Of a DNA stretch of 64,000 bases, positions 12,530 to 24,156 are shown in pieces (within the stretch, counting starts at the first letter, position 1; every line of letters begins with the position of its first letter). The position numbers were made by a program, and so were the translations under genes. This DNA is from Plectrocnemia conspersa (lineage: Eukaryota; Arthropoda; Insecta; Trichoptera; Polycentropodidae), in the NCBI GenBank assembly GCA_009617715.1, contig VTFK01000454.1, forward strand, positions 62,001 through 126,000. Direction: 5' to 3'. Under the pieces are notes generated by a model. That model did no database searches and was not told the origin of the DNA. It worked only from the letters and a program-made list of their open reading frames with translations.

Positions 12530-12640
12530 ATTGGGACAGGTGAACCGTTTGCATTGACTATCGTGACGCATTAGGTTTGCCTGTCAGGTCACGATGGTTA
12601 TAATTTTAATAAATAAATAAATAATAAATAAATAATCATA
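12530..12640 (+). mobile_element. 3' end of a truncated LINE (stem-loop plus TAAA tail)
   Basis: A stem-loop at 12556-12599 (GACTATCGTGAC / GTCACGATGGTT) is followed by an ATAAATAAATAA-type tail. It matches the 3' terminus of the LINE at 5645-7530 in opposite orientation, including the loop (GCATTAGG, CCTGTCAGG). Only about 100 bp were integrated, a typical 5'-truncated copy. It interrupts the intron of the duplicated lipocalin fragment. Confidence 0.65.
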
Positions 12641-12641
12641 C

Positions 12642-12864
12642 GATTCCCTATCGAGCTCGACGGTATACCGTTACATTATAATTAGAATCCAATACTATTT
12701 GTCTCTCAGCCATACACTGTGGGTGTTACCCTGCGCTATTTTATTTTTATTATATAATAATGCTTTTTTCTTATTATAAATACAAATATTTTATTTCTTT
12801 TGTAAACAACAATAGTAGAAACACAGTTAATGATGACTGTAATAATTATATTTATTTAAAAGAT
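12642..12864 (+). repeat. Interspersed repeat X, copy 1
   Basis: About 220 bp starting GATTCCCTATCGAG align with 29262-29502 in the same orientation. Shared features include ACCGTTACAT, AATCCAATACTATTTG, CAGCCATACAC and GTGTTACCCTGCG. No termini or coding frame were recognised; it may be a SINE or MITE. The second copy lies inside a pogo-like element. Confidence 0.65.
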
Positions 12865-13111
12865 CTTTTAAAAATATATTTGAGAATGAATCATGGAATG
12901 TTTTTGGAACAAAATAGGTAATAATAAAAAATATTCGGAATTGAGGGAAAGAACTAATAACAGATTGGTGCCATTCTAAACAACCTACGACACTTCTTCG
13001 AATTGCAGCATCTACGTTATGACTAGGATTCACGAACTAGTTATTAATGACAAAAAAATGCGCCTGATCTGCGAAGAGAACATTGATTGATTCTGAAATG
13101 TTTTTAATAAC

Positions 13112-13345
13112 ATTTTTTAAATAATATATCATACGTGTGCAATTGTTATCGACCTCTGCATAAACTCACCGAAGTATGCAAAACGCCGCAGTTTCCCGAA
13201 AACAACCTTTTTTGCAGCGCAAATAGAAACAAAAACACCCAATTGTATTTTCGTGCGATGTATATGACATTCTTCTTGTGACTCGGCTCTAGCATTCGCG
13301 AATGTATGTGTGTAAAATTTGGAAGCCCTGACGCTCACTGGTTTA
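13112..13345. repeat. Flanking block R1, copy 3
   Basis: This aligns over its full length with 9085-9325, but without the following R2 block or a lipocalin exon. A minus-strand frame is open across it, but the match to two noncoding copies makes a protein unlikely. Confidence 0.65.
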
Positions 13346-13943
13346 GATGAAGATTAAATATACATAGCTCCGAATTATTAAGCGTTCTAGGAAGAAAAGT
13401 AACTGCAATAACTTTGCTATATTTTCAGAAAATACAGAACCCTTCAACAAATAAATCTAGTATATTCCCACTAGCTTCTAAGCCCGACATACTAAGTTAA
13501 TTTGAAATAAACTTCATCTTTCTTAGGAAACCTTATGAAATAATATTAACTTCACCAATTATTATTATTATTTTAGGCATAAATAAATAGTATATTATAT
13601 ATTATAAATAAATAGTTAAGTAGATAAATACAATAATTTAAAAATAAATATTTATATGTATATGAATCATTCAAATGGATTATGGTCTATGTCGAAAGCG
13701 TAAACAATTGAATTGTTAACAGTATTTAGGTCATGCTGAACAAATGCATTGGTCACGCTAACGTACATGCCGTTGGAAGGTTTAAACGCATTAGGTTTTT
13801 GCTTCAAATGGACCATAATCGAAGGTCAGTCGATGTCTTTGCATTCTCAAAGAAATGCTATATTATAAAAAAAAACAATTGCCGATAAACCGATTGTATG
13901 TGCCAGCTCGGATTACAAGTACCCCATTTAACGTTGCTAAGAA

Positions 13944-14044
13944 CTGATTTACACGCTGCCAGTTGCTGGCATGCCAGTGGCGCCCTAGCTTCTCCAGTGA
14001 CTGGCTTTAAGCGTTTACACGGTGCTATTCATCGTGTAAATCAG
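13944..14044. repeat. 101-bp palindromic MITE-like hairpin
   Basis: The ends CTGATTTACACG and CGTGTAAATCAG are perfect inverted repeats 101 bp apart. Inside are further CCAGT/ACTGG inverted pairs. The compact GC-richer body against an AT-rich background suggests a miniature inverted-repeat element. No target duplication could be fixed. Confidence 0.55.
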
Positions 14045-14917
14045 AATTAAATCTTTAGCTTTTATGACCAGTACGAAAAAGGCTAGTCATATGAGAACAG
14101 AAACATAGTATGTTTACACCTAAAATCGTCGCATTGCCTTGAAGGTCGAGAGTAGGAAAAAGCAAAAGCACCTCTTATCTCTTCTTCTTTATCGGCTCTG
14201 AGACTCGTATTGAGTCTTGGCCTTTTTCACAAGTTGTCTTCACCGTACTTAGCTCTAAAGCACACGATACGTATATAAAGCAAAAATAGCAGTGAAATTT
14301 GGAAATTATTTACAGAATCAGAAAAAAATTGTTATATTAGACATGAAAAAGAGTGCGAAAAAATGCTAATAAAAATATGATGAAAATTTTAATAGATAAT
14401 CAATTAATTTATCATTGTGCCCTGTACAAAATATACATAATCGCAGGGCAAAATATATCAATATTCCCAATTTTTGGCGTAGTAAAAATTTTGCCTTTGA
14501 ATATTTCGAATGCATGAATACGGTTAAAAGAAATTAGAGGATCTGCTTTTCAACAAAACAACTAATACTGTATATAAATATAAACTAGTGTCCGAATCGA
14601 GATTTGCTGGTATTATTAAGTTGGTTAAATGTGATGAAATGAAGAAAATGTATATCTAAAATAACATTTATTTAGAAAACATGATCATGTTTACTTCTGA
14701 CGGAGCTTCTGTAATGTTAATGGAAATGCAATGGTGTTGCTGCACGTTTGCAAGCAAATATTAAACAGTTGAGTAATCATTACTGTGTAGCTTACAAATA
14801 ATATTTTGGAATAAAGGAATACTGGAAACATGGCCTACGATTAAAAAATTATAAACAATTTTACTGACAATATAACTGTTCCGACAATTTTACATATATT
14901 TATGCATGGCCGAATAA

Positions 14918-15130
14918 AAGTGTGATATGGCCGTGCGTGGTTTTTCTGTGTATAAATAACCTGAAGGCTCTTCGGCTGTCACGGCGTGTGGTTGTGCGTC
15001 AGCAAGGATTCTGAGGATGTAAACTCTGATAATAAAGCATTTTAATAGTTAGAGGCGTTTAATTCCGTCGAGAGACGGTGGTCCTTCGAGAAGAAAAAAC
15101 GGCCATCTCCAAAGGGGAGAGGTCGCAACA
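14918..15130 (+). mobile_element. Possible solo LTR
   Basis: The segment starts TGTGATATGG and ends GTCGCAACA. It contains GTATAAATA (TATA-like) about 35 bases in and AATAAA about 110 bases in, the order expected of an LTR. GC content is above the surroundings. No 5-bp target duplication, primer-binding site or second LTR was found, so this is tentative. Confidence 0.3.
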
Positions 15131-17555
15131 ATAACAATGCTCAACAGGTCTTAGGTCTTTGAATAAAGTAAGGTGGGTACCTAAGTACTTTGCATTGAAT
15201 GCATTGATAAAAAATTATGTTGCTTTAGTATAATAGTGTAAATAAGTTGAATAATTTAATGATTCAATAAATAAATATTGCTTAAAATATCTTTATAATT
15301 CACAATATTCAATGATATGTATAATAATTTTATCTATAATTGTTCTGTTCCGCTTCCAGACGCGATATTTTAAAATTGAGACATTCTATGCTGAATTTTC
15401 TACTCTGTAAATCGTATCGCTGTTTATAATAATAAACGTCAACAAAGAAAATATATTTAATTATAATAATATAATAATAAAAATAAAAATTGAGTTTGCT
15501 CGATTGATTTTCAAGCGGTAATAAATTCTATTGTTTCGACCAATGAAAAATAAGCATTCAAATATAAAACAAGATGGCCAACAGTAACGTGACAACAGCT
15601 ATAAATAATTTTGCTACGCGATCATAATTTTCATTATTTTGTTCGATTTGACTGAATATAAATATTCTTATTGAAAATTAACTAGGTGTGTTATAACTAT
15701 GAAAATTAAATATATACAAAATGTGTTTGAGGGTCAGAAGAATTCATTGTTTAAACTATATAAACAATAATAAAGCAATATTCGCGTCGAAATCTTCAAA
15801 TCTTCGGGCTTCCGAGGTCGAAAAGTGAGTTTTTCTTTTTATAATACATAAACATTATCATTGTTTTTGATTTAATGCACATATAAGTTAGATTTGACTG
15901 AACCAGGTACGTTTTAAACGGGAACATGTATTATATACTTAGTACGTATGAAGTTTGAGGTTAATGCCCATAAAACCATGTAAATGCTGATAAATATATA
16001 TTTTTTTTCAATTTATATTTGGGGATACTATCTTTCATGACGATCGCTTGATTATTTAGCTGGACAAATTAAGCATTGCCTTCTCATGGCTTCTAAAAAA
16101 AGAATTACAAATAGTAAAAACTATGTACAATAATTAAAATCTAAACACAATACTTACTATGATATAATAATTTAATGAGGATGCAAATATTTGAACTTTT
16201 AAATTTATTTTATATTTGTTCTAAAACGTCAGTCATTGGCTTTCGATTTTTTGATCTTTACGTTTTTTGTGACATATAGTGATAATATTTGGGGTAATGA
16301 GTGAGTTGTTGTATACACCAAGTTATGTAAACTAAATAAACTAAAACCATTATTGCAGCAAAAAAATTCACCTAAATCGTTCAGTTCCGATCGAAGGTCA
16401 GCTTATAAATGTTTAGTTTCTAGAATGTTATCTAATCGACGACATTTTACAATGAGTATACATATGTGAAGAGTGGGTTATTTTTAATTTCGATTCAATT
16501 TTTGTTCTGTGCATTGATTTCTCTTTCGGAATAGCCAAATCAGGATATTCAGTTACATCAAACTTATGTAGTATGTTGTTTATAAAAAGATAATACTTGC
16601 TGACAGTGACTTCAACTTGACTTCATTTTTTTTTGTTTATATATACCAATTCGACGTTGTCGCCATATAGGTCATCAAATTGTTTTATCATTGCTTCTGA
16701 AAAATAATTAAAAATAATAGGACCTGCATTAAGGGTTAAAAATTGAAAATATTATTACTGCTAATATAATCCACAAATTAAATTTAAACTACAACCGAAA
16801 TAAATATCTTTTTTAGAGACTTACTCAGACATGATCTCAGAGATTTTCATAGACATTCCATCAGAGACATTTATACTAACATTCACACTTTCAAGTTCGA
16901 GACATCAGAATACAAGAGCTCTCAAACTCGTATGAACTTCAACCAAGAGAAGGTTAATCCAACTTCAGTCCGCCGCCGCTTCTCTCTTCACATCTCTTGG
17001 TTTGGTTTGATGTCCAGAATTCAGAATTCAATTCGCTTCGGAGACGCATAAATTTTATATATGCATTCACGATAAACTTTACGTATGTTTAACATATACA
17101 AATTGTATATGACGATTTCAATTGTTGCACAATTGAAAATTATCAACTAAATTTTCTAAAAAGGTTCCGCATAACGAGGGAGAGTTTAGTTTGCAGTGTG
17201 CGTGGTTTATTTAATGATCCAAGAACCAAAGCTTACATCGATATTTTATTAAATATTTTAGTTCTATCTCTAATAAAATTATTATTTTGGGTGCTCTATA
17301 TTTATCTATTTTTTGTATATGCCATGCTCATTGGACTTTTAGCAAAGTCTTCAAACAGATTAGGTTCTCTAGTTTTTGGTTAATTTTTTTATAGGAGCCA
17401 TCTTCTAATTTTGTTGGTCCTGGTAACTTTCTTAGCACAACTTTATTGTCGCTTTCCGTTGTAGTCTTATATTTTATTTGCGTTAACACAGTCAGTTTGA
17501 GAGCTATCCATTTCATCGTTATTCATAATTTAGAAAGAGATGGCAAGATTGGGTT

Positions 17556-17706
17556 TACGCCCTACACTTTTTTTCGGAGTACGCTTCCATCGGGATCTTG
17601 CATCTGCAATTTCCATAAGTCAGAGCTTGACTTTTCTACTATTTTGCTTTCGACATTCTGACCCAAGACACACCCAGCCCAAAATTCACCAAGCGAAGCT
17701 ACGGCA
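17556..17706 (+). repeat. Interspersed repeat fragment, copy 2 (pair with 1336-1495)
   Basis: Similar in sequence and orientation to 1336-1495, including TTTTCGGAGT, CATAAG and GACTTTTCTACTA. No coding function identified. Confidence 0.5.
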
Positions 17707-19683
17707 GGATAACTTTAAGATAACCGGAAAGTAGTTGCTTTCCATTCCACATAAAACCTAGGCCGGCTACTAAATCCAATAATTCAATCTGATCTTCGGA
17801 AAAGACAATTAAAGTGAACGATGATAGCAACAATTTTACAAATCGTACATGATTTTATAATAATAATAATAATAATAATATTAACTATAATTTTATTAAT
17901 ACCAATAAATTTGTTTGTCCCAAAAAAAAAATGTTGTCTCAAAAGCTTTCGGCAAAAATATACTCTTTCACGTATTTAGAAATTGTATCAAGAAATTACC
18001 ATAGTTTAAATACCACAGTTTAAATAGTCATTTAGATGAATGTATATTGTAATTTTGTTATTTTTTTATATTATTTAAATTAAATTTAACATATCTGAAT
18101 TGCCTCACATATTTTTACCTAAAACCCTCTAACCACAATTTCCAAAACTAAAAAGATTTACCCAGTAAGCCATAAAGTTACTGCCAAAAATATAAAATAA
18201 TGTATACTAAGGCTTATATTTATTTTTGTATTTTTTATTAATAATATTATACATTATTTTATACGTATTAAAAAATATTCTAACAATTGCGATCATAAGT
18301 ATTAATGAGTCATTATAATAATAGTGTATTTAATAAATGTTTATCTTATACTTTTTAGTATTTAATGTTACTCGCAAACTCTGCATTTACATAATAATAT
18401 GCGCAGTAAAATTTAATATAATGTGCATATTCACATGCAACTATTACATACAGTTACACTATTTTATGAAACTGCAAATAATATACACCTGTCTAATCAT
18501 TTGTAGTTTTACTTTTTTAGAAAACTAATTTAAGACCTATTTTATATAAACAAATAATAAATATATTCATAAATTTATTAAAACGTAAATGAAAATCTCA
18601 TAAACAAGGTAGGGCTCATTCCGCATAATCAAATAGTTTTAGAATATAAAAACCGCGTTAGATAATTCTATATATATTTTATTACTAAATGACTAATACC
18701 ATTTGGAACTTCAATTGTGTAAATTCATAAATTAAACTAATTTATATTTGCTTCTGCATTTTAGTTAATTAAACACCTATACATCTTTAATCTTTTAACT
18801 TTTAAAGAAAAATATTCAAAAGGATTTAATTAAATTCATATTAATTAAATTAAAATATCTAATTTATTGATAGTTTTTTTCTTTTAACAAATTCTCCGGC
18901 TATTAATTTAAAAACCATTTACGGATTTAATAGTTTAAGCGGTTTCGAAAAGGGACATACATAACAGTCCGAGGGTTTTATTTTACAATCTAAGATTTAT
19001 GACCTATTTCGTTTCGGCATCTGCAAATATGAATAGAGCAAATTTTGGATGTACAATGATGAGGTTTACGATGGTTTCAAGTTTACAATCCTTGAGAGTT
19101 GAAAATGCTGGGCACTTCATAGTTTCTTTTAATCCTTTGACTAATAATAGAAGTACGTTTTTGCTGTCAATAATGTATTTGGATAGTTAGGACGTTTTAC
19201 GTATTTTTACGATAAGCAAATTCATATATTACAATTATACCATGCTCACAGACAAAGGACGATATCATCCATATTAGTATTTTTAGCCACCGCTGTAATT
19301 AAATTTTAAGTACTAATTTAAATCAAAATTTTAATTTGCTGATTGAAATTTAGGAACACCTCCTCGTCTTCTTACTTATATTTTTTATTAAACCTCCGCT
19401 TTTTGTTTCCCAAATGCGATTATAAATGTATCTGTATTATGTTAATAAAATTAATTTAAATCGAGAAGAAGCAAAATAATATAGTATAATTATACATATT
19501 ATTTCACAATATTTTTTTTTTCGTTATCAATATTCATATAAAATTATTGTAAACGATTCGGGATTCAATTTCTACGATGAGCTTTTCTGTGTCGAAGCCA
19601 TTTTGTGTGAATGATGTACAAGTCGCCTCGAAAGTCGCTCCTCGTGCAAATGCATCATGATGCATATTTGCAGATGCCGAAAC
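17707..19683. other. AT-rich DNA, no gene recognised; one short inverted pair
   Basis: A short (AAT)n run lies near 17858-17881. A 24-bp sequence at 19008-19031 (TTCGTTTCGGCATCTGCAAA..) recurs inverted at 19663-19686, just before the fold-back repeat. The pair brackets about 630 bp and could be remnant termini of an older element. Confidence 0.4.
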
Positions 19684-21024
19684 GAATTTTTCACTTTAAA
19701 TTCAGTCAATTTCAATCTGTGCAAATATTATTACAAATAAATTATTAATAATTTATTGCAAAAATGAGACAAATCTATATTTAAAAAAATATGTAACCAT
19801 CATATTTGAATAAATTAGGTTTTTAATATTTTTTTATAACTAATTTTAGTTTAAAAATCATTAAAGTTAAATTTATCGGGCAAAACGACTTTCGCCTAAT
19901 CTTTAGAGGTAAAGGTGTTTAAAAATTAACGCAAGATTTGAATTTGCCGTCATTTATGCAGTAAATGTTCTAAACCCTGAAAAAAAATAATTTGACGGCT
20001 GAGAGTTTAGGCCAATTACGCACTGTCGACTAGCCGCCGGCGACTGTACTTTACGCACGCAGGCGCCGAGTCGCCGGAGCGTCAGGCGCGATCCTGTGCA
20101 GAGGTGATGCACAGGCGACTTGCCTGTCGCGGCAACCTATAAAAGCATGGGTTTAGATCAGTGCTTCCCAAAGTGTGGTACGCGTACCCTTGGGGTACGG
20201 GAAGAGTTTGGCGGGGGTACGCGCTGCATCGGGCTTTGGCTGCGCCTGGTGCAACAAGCGGCTTACTTTTTTCGATTACAAAAACAGAAAATTATTAAAA
20301 TTTTTATTACTCGTTAGTATTGCGTATGTGTGAAATATAGTTTATTTATTTTAAGTAATATAAAATGTTTGTTATGTGCTTTAGTAAGCCCCATTGATTT
20401 TAATAATTCATACTTAATATAATTTGTATCCCTAACATTCAAGATTATGGATCGCTAGTTGAAATCTGGGCCTTTAAACCGTAAGAAAGCAGTGATTGTA
20501 GTAACAATCAACAAACAGAAAATAATGAAATTAACGAGGGTGAACCAGCTTCAATTTTGAAAGAACCTGTTAAGACAAAATCAAGGAAAACTAAAGTACA
20601 ACAAAGAATATCTGCAATTTGGATTCTCATGGACTGGAGATGTAGATGTAGATACGTAAAGTAGTCGCCGGCGGCTAGTCGACAGTGCGTAATAGGCCTA
20701 AACTCTCAGCCGTCAAATTATTTTTTTTCTGGGTTTTGAACATTTACTGCATAAATGACGGCAAATTCAAATCTTGCGTTAATTTTTAAACACCTTTACC
20801 TCTAAAGATTAGGCGAAAGTCGTTTTGCCCAATGAATCCAACTTTAATGATTTTAAAACTAAAATTAGTTATAAAAAAATATTAAAACCCTAATTTATTC
20901 AAATATGATGGTTATATATTTTTTTAAATATAGAGTTGTCTCATTTTTGCAATAAATTATTAATAATTTATTTGTAATACTATTTGCACAGGCTGAAATT
21001 GACTGAATTTAAAGTGAAAAATTC
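19684..21024. mobile_element. Large fold-back (palindromic) repeat with about 370-bp arms
   Basis: Arm 19684-20055 and arm 20655-21024 are near-identical inverted copies, from GAATTTTTCACTTT outside to the AGCCGCCGGCGACT block inside. Within them GGCCAATTACGCACTGTC at 20010 and its inverse ending at 20698 look like terminal repeats of a PIF/Harbinger-like element flanked by TTA and TAA. The loop of about 600 bp holds a GC-rich segment and a hAT fragment. No transposase of its own is visible. The right arm ends about 12 bases before a TATA box. Confidence 0.8.
20159..20654 (+). pseudogene. hAT transposon 5' fragment with transposase N-terminus
   Basis: CAGTGCTTCCCAAAGTGTGG at 20159 is a classic hAT terminal repeat. 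Bases 20448-20654 encode a decayed N-terminus (MDR, LKSGPLNRK) and then EYLQFGFSWTGDVDVD, matching the YxxFGFxWTGDxD motif of ZBED5-like hAT transposases. Stops and frameshifts are present and the C-terminal half and 3' terminus are absent. It lies in the loop of the fold-back repeat. Confidence 0.7.
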
Positions 21025-21036
21025 GATATCTTTCAC

Positions 21037-21065
21037 TATAAAAGAAAACTATTTTCACAGTCAGT
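21037..21065 (+). promoter_or_regulatory. Core promoter: TATA box and TCAGT initiator
   Basis: TATAAAAG at 21037-21044 is followed by TCAGT at 21061-21065, with the initiator A 26 bases from the TATA start. This is the standard spacing of an arthropod TATA/Inr promoter. The start codon follows at 21131, giving a 5' UTR of about 68 bases. Confidence 0.7.
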
Positions 21066-21130
21066 ACTCACTCTTCCCACTCCTCATATAGTGAAATCTG
21101 AAAAAGCCGCGATTTTTAAGAAGAACAACC

Positions 21131-22609
21131 ATGTTTCTTCTAAAAGTGTTATTTTTATGCACATTAACGTTTGTGAGTATAAATTATTGTTGCATTTACT
21201 TCAAAAAATAAGTAAGTCAGTTGTAATTGTGGTATGTCTTGTGTATGCTTAGTGAATTTAAGCTTGGAGTTCAGATGTATGTTTTAAGAGGCGAAGGCAA
21301 GGGTTGTCTGTGTGTTGTAAGAAATATTGCCTAATTTTAATTTCTAGTTTGCGACTGGATATAATTTTGTATTGACGTATAGGACGTAAAAGAGCACTGG
21401 TTAACATCTCACACTTTACAAAATTAGTTGTAACTATATCATTTCCGGTTTTTAACGGTGGAAAAAAAGAACTTTTATTTTGAGACCATTTGTTATTTAT
21501 CATAAGGAATTGACAACTGGATTTAGTTATTTAGGTTTTTGTGCCAAAGTTTTTTTCTTGAAAATCCTAAAATCTTAACACAAATATTATGAGGAAATTT
21601 ATTTAACAAATTTTTTGCTAGTGCTTTTAATTTTTTTTTAATACTCAACGGAGCTAATTAAATTTCTTACGCGTTGAAACTAAAAATATTTTTGCTTGTT
21701 CAATTACAGAAATTTAGTAATTAATATCATCGTCGATTATTTTATCGACTTGCCCGAGGTATATTTGCTGTTTGAAATGTAAGTGATTATCGGCATTGAT
21801 TCTGAGCTATTATTTTATTATATATATGATTTTCTAGTGTAAGGAAATACTGGGCAGTGGTCCGACTGCAGAGTTTGGATACAGTGTATTTTCAAGATCC
21901 TAGAGTTCCATTCGAGCAAAGCTTATCTTATTGGTGATTTTGGGTGGCGTATAATCGCATCTCTGTCGTGCAAAATATTTAAAAGAATTTTACTGGATTG
22001 TTGAAACCTTCAGTTGAATTATATTATATTTAGCTATAATTGTAATGATTTCATAGTTATGTATTTAAATTACGACAGAATACTATTTTTTGTATAATAC
22101 GATGTAATGTTATCAAAATGAAATCAGAACATTGTTTTAAAATTACAATAAGTCATTGACTACAAGAATAATTTATTTCGATTGTGTCGAATCGCGTAGT
22201 CGAACAAAACTTAGCTTCAATCATAATATGAAAGGAAATAAAATCGCTATTGGTCACAAACTAATATGTATATATATCTCAGCTTAGTTTAATACATAGT
22301 TTTACAGCTTAAAACTTACAATAAAACATATTTTTTTAGGTAGTAACTAAAGCATGCGTGGAAATCCCAGCTACAACACCTACAACAACTACAACAACTA
22401 CTACAACTTCTACAACTACACCAGAACCTACGGTTTGCACGAACGATGGAACGTACTGGATGAATCTATATTATCAATTATTCTATGAAATATCTGATAA
22501 GCATTCCTATCAGTCATGGGAAAAAATTGATAAGCGCTCCCATCACTCGTCAGAAAATCATCATTCTGAAACTAAGCACAATAAAGTTCATGCAAGGGCT
22601 AGAGCGTAA
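21131..22609 (+). CDS. Small Thr-rich secreted protein, two exons
   Basis: Exon 1 (21131-21172, 14 codons, MFLLKVLFLCTLTF) ends at a GTGAGT donor. Exon 2 (22340-22609) begins after a TTTTTTTAG acceptor in the same phase, giving 103 aa plus TAA. The N-terminus is a signal peptide probably cut near the exon junction. A mucin-like tract of Thr with a few Pro/Ser follows (about residues 25-45), likely O-glycosylated, then a Cys-containing segment (TVCTNDGTYW) and a basic, His/Ser/Lys-rich tail. AATAAA signals occur at 22766-22776. I do not recognise a family; it could be a cuticular, gut-lining, silk-associated or salivary protein. The promoter, signal peptide, splice sites and poly(A) signal agree on one model, but expression is unknown. 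Confidence 0.65.
21718..21815. repeat. Interspersed repeat Y, copy 1, in the intron of the Thr-rich gene
   Basis: About 95 bp (landmarks ATCGTCGATT, TTTGCTGTTT, GATTATCGGCATTGATTCT) align with 57115-57215 in the same orientation. Family unknown. Confidence 0.55.
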
Positions 22610-22765
22610 TCCGATTTTAAAATATACATACTGCAATTATTAATTTTATGGGTTCCTTTATCTAAATTGTCTTTGTAATTGTTTTTAAATATTGTAAAAT
22701 GCTATTAACCAGGTATAAACCAGAACCACTTGCAGTATAATATGTCCATGCCAACTGTAACATCT

Positions 22766-22776
22766 AATAAAATAAA
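22766..22776 (+). terminator. Polyadenylation signal of the Thr-rich gene
   Basis: Overlapping AATAAA hexamers lie about 157 bases after the stop codon at 22609, followed by A-rich sequence. Position is plausible for the 3' end. Confidence 0.5.
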
Positions 22777-22908
22777 AAAAAATAAAAAGTATTATTCTAA
22801 AATTTATTAATTATTTTAAGGATCGAAAACAAAGAGTTTCGCCGAATGGAATATATATTAAGTAGGAAATTGTTTATTGTGAGGTTGCTCAGGAGTCTAG
22901 ATTTGTAC

Positions 22909-23346
22909 TAGGGATGCTGAAGTCACGGTTTTTTTAATTCCCGGGACTTGATTATTTTTTTTTTAAATTACGGAAAAAAGTTAATGTTAAGAAATTAACT
23001 AATATTATCTGTGGAAAAACATAGGTATACTATGTACATAATAGGTAAAAATTGAACATAATAAAAATATTTCATTACTTATTTATTCAATGGATATGCA
23101 TAATACAAATTTTGGGACAAAAGTATTATTTCAATTTGATCATAAAAAATATAATATTTACTTTTGAGGGGCAAAATAAGTTTTTAAAAACATCAAGGCA
23201 TTTAAGGACGAATAAGATTGACTATTTCTAGTTTTTTGATAAATATTTATATTACGTCAAAATTTTTTCATGACGTCATGATTCCCGGGACTCAATACAG
23301 CAAATAATCATTGAATTCCCGGGTTGTCTCGACACAGAATCCCTAA
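22909..23346. mobile_element. Terminal-inverted-repeat element, TAGGGAT ends
   Basis: The ends read TAGGGATGCTG and (reverse complement) TAGGGATTCTG, and both subterminal regions carry CCCGGGA/CCCGGGAATT motifs in inverted arrangement. The 438-bp body is AT-rich with no transposase. The TAGGG ends suggest a non-autonomous hAT element, but an 8-bp target duplication could not be fixed. Confidence 0.55.
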
Positions 23347-23613
23347 TTAGTACCCGCTATTTATGTAAATGACATGGCTTCATTTATTTATTATAACGTC
23401 GACAAGTATTAATTATTTACACATATATTTATAATTATAATGAACTAAATACCTATTTTTTTATTAGCTTGCATCATCCAACCATAATAAAATATGCATT
23501 TAAATTTCAGGATTATAAAACCATGCTTTTAAGGTAGGTTTATTTTTATCACAATAATAACAGAGAGGTTCAGAACCGTTTCCAGGTAGTGTATCTATAT
23601 TTTATCCAAGACT

Positions 23614-23884
23614 CAGTGGCGTAGCTATGGGGGGGGGGGGGCCGCCCCAGGCGGCACTTGCTTGGGGGCGGCATATTCGCGATGGAATCGTCTAGTGTGG
23701 TTCTTAACCCTGAATAAACTAAAATTTAAATTTAAAATTTAATCTACGAATACCAAGAGCTTAACAATAATCAATTTATTATTTTAAAAAAATGCTGATT
23801 TTATGGCCCTGAAAAAAAATGTATGAGGGGGGGCGGCAATTTTAAGGATTACCCCGGGCGGCACATACCCTAGCTACGCCACTG
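23614..23884. mobile_element. Non-autonomous hAT MITE with 8-bp target duplication
   Basis: The ends are CAGTGGCGTAGCTA and its inverse TAGCTACGCCACTG, a terminal repeat typical of hAT MITEs. It is flanked by perfect 8-bp direct repeats CCAAGACT at 23606-23613 and 23885-23892. The 271-bp body has G-runs next to each end and no intact transposase. Only 265 bp separate it from the 3' end of UGT copy A. Confidence 0.9.
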
Positions 23885-24156
23885 CCAAGACTACAGTATT
23901 TATGCAAAGCAATACGTTTTAAGTGTGAAGTATTTAGATTTCCCATTACCCAACTCATTTTCGGTTGATGCTTATAGTTTTCTCTGGAATATGATGGACG
24001 AAGAGTTTTAGAACTCATCTTAGATCTACGAATTGTGGGTATAAGAGGAGATCAAAAATATGTTTTTTAGTCCACCCACAGTGGAGTGCAATTAAAAATA
24101 CATAAAAACCACAAAATCAATATTATATATTCATAAAAAAACTTATGCTAATACAT

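Larger units (their letters stand above)
13346..17555. other. AT-rich intergenic DNA, no gene recognised
   Basis: Apart from the hairpin at 13944-14044 and a possible LTR at 14918-15130, nothing identifiable was seen. A weak inverted pair GATTATGGTC / GACCATAATC lies about 130 bases apart near 13680-13825. Confidence 0.4.
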
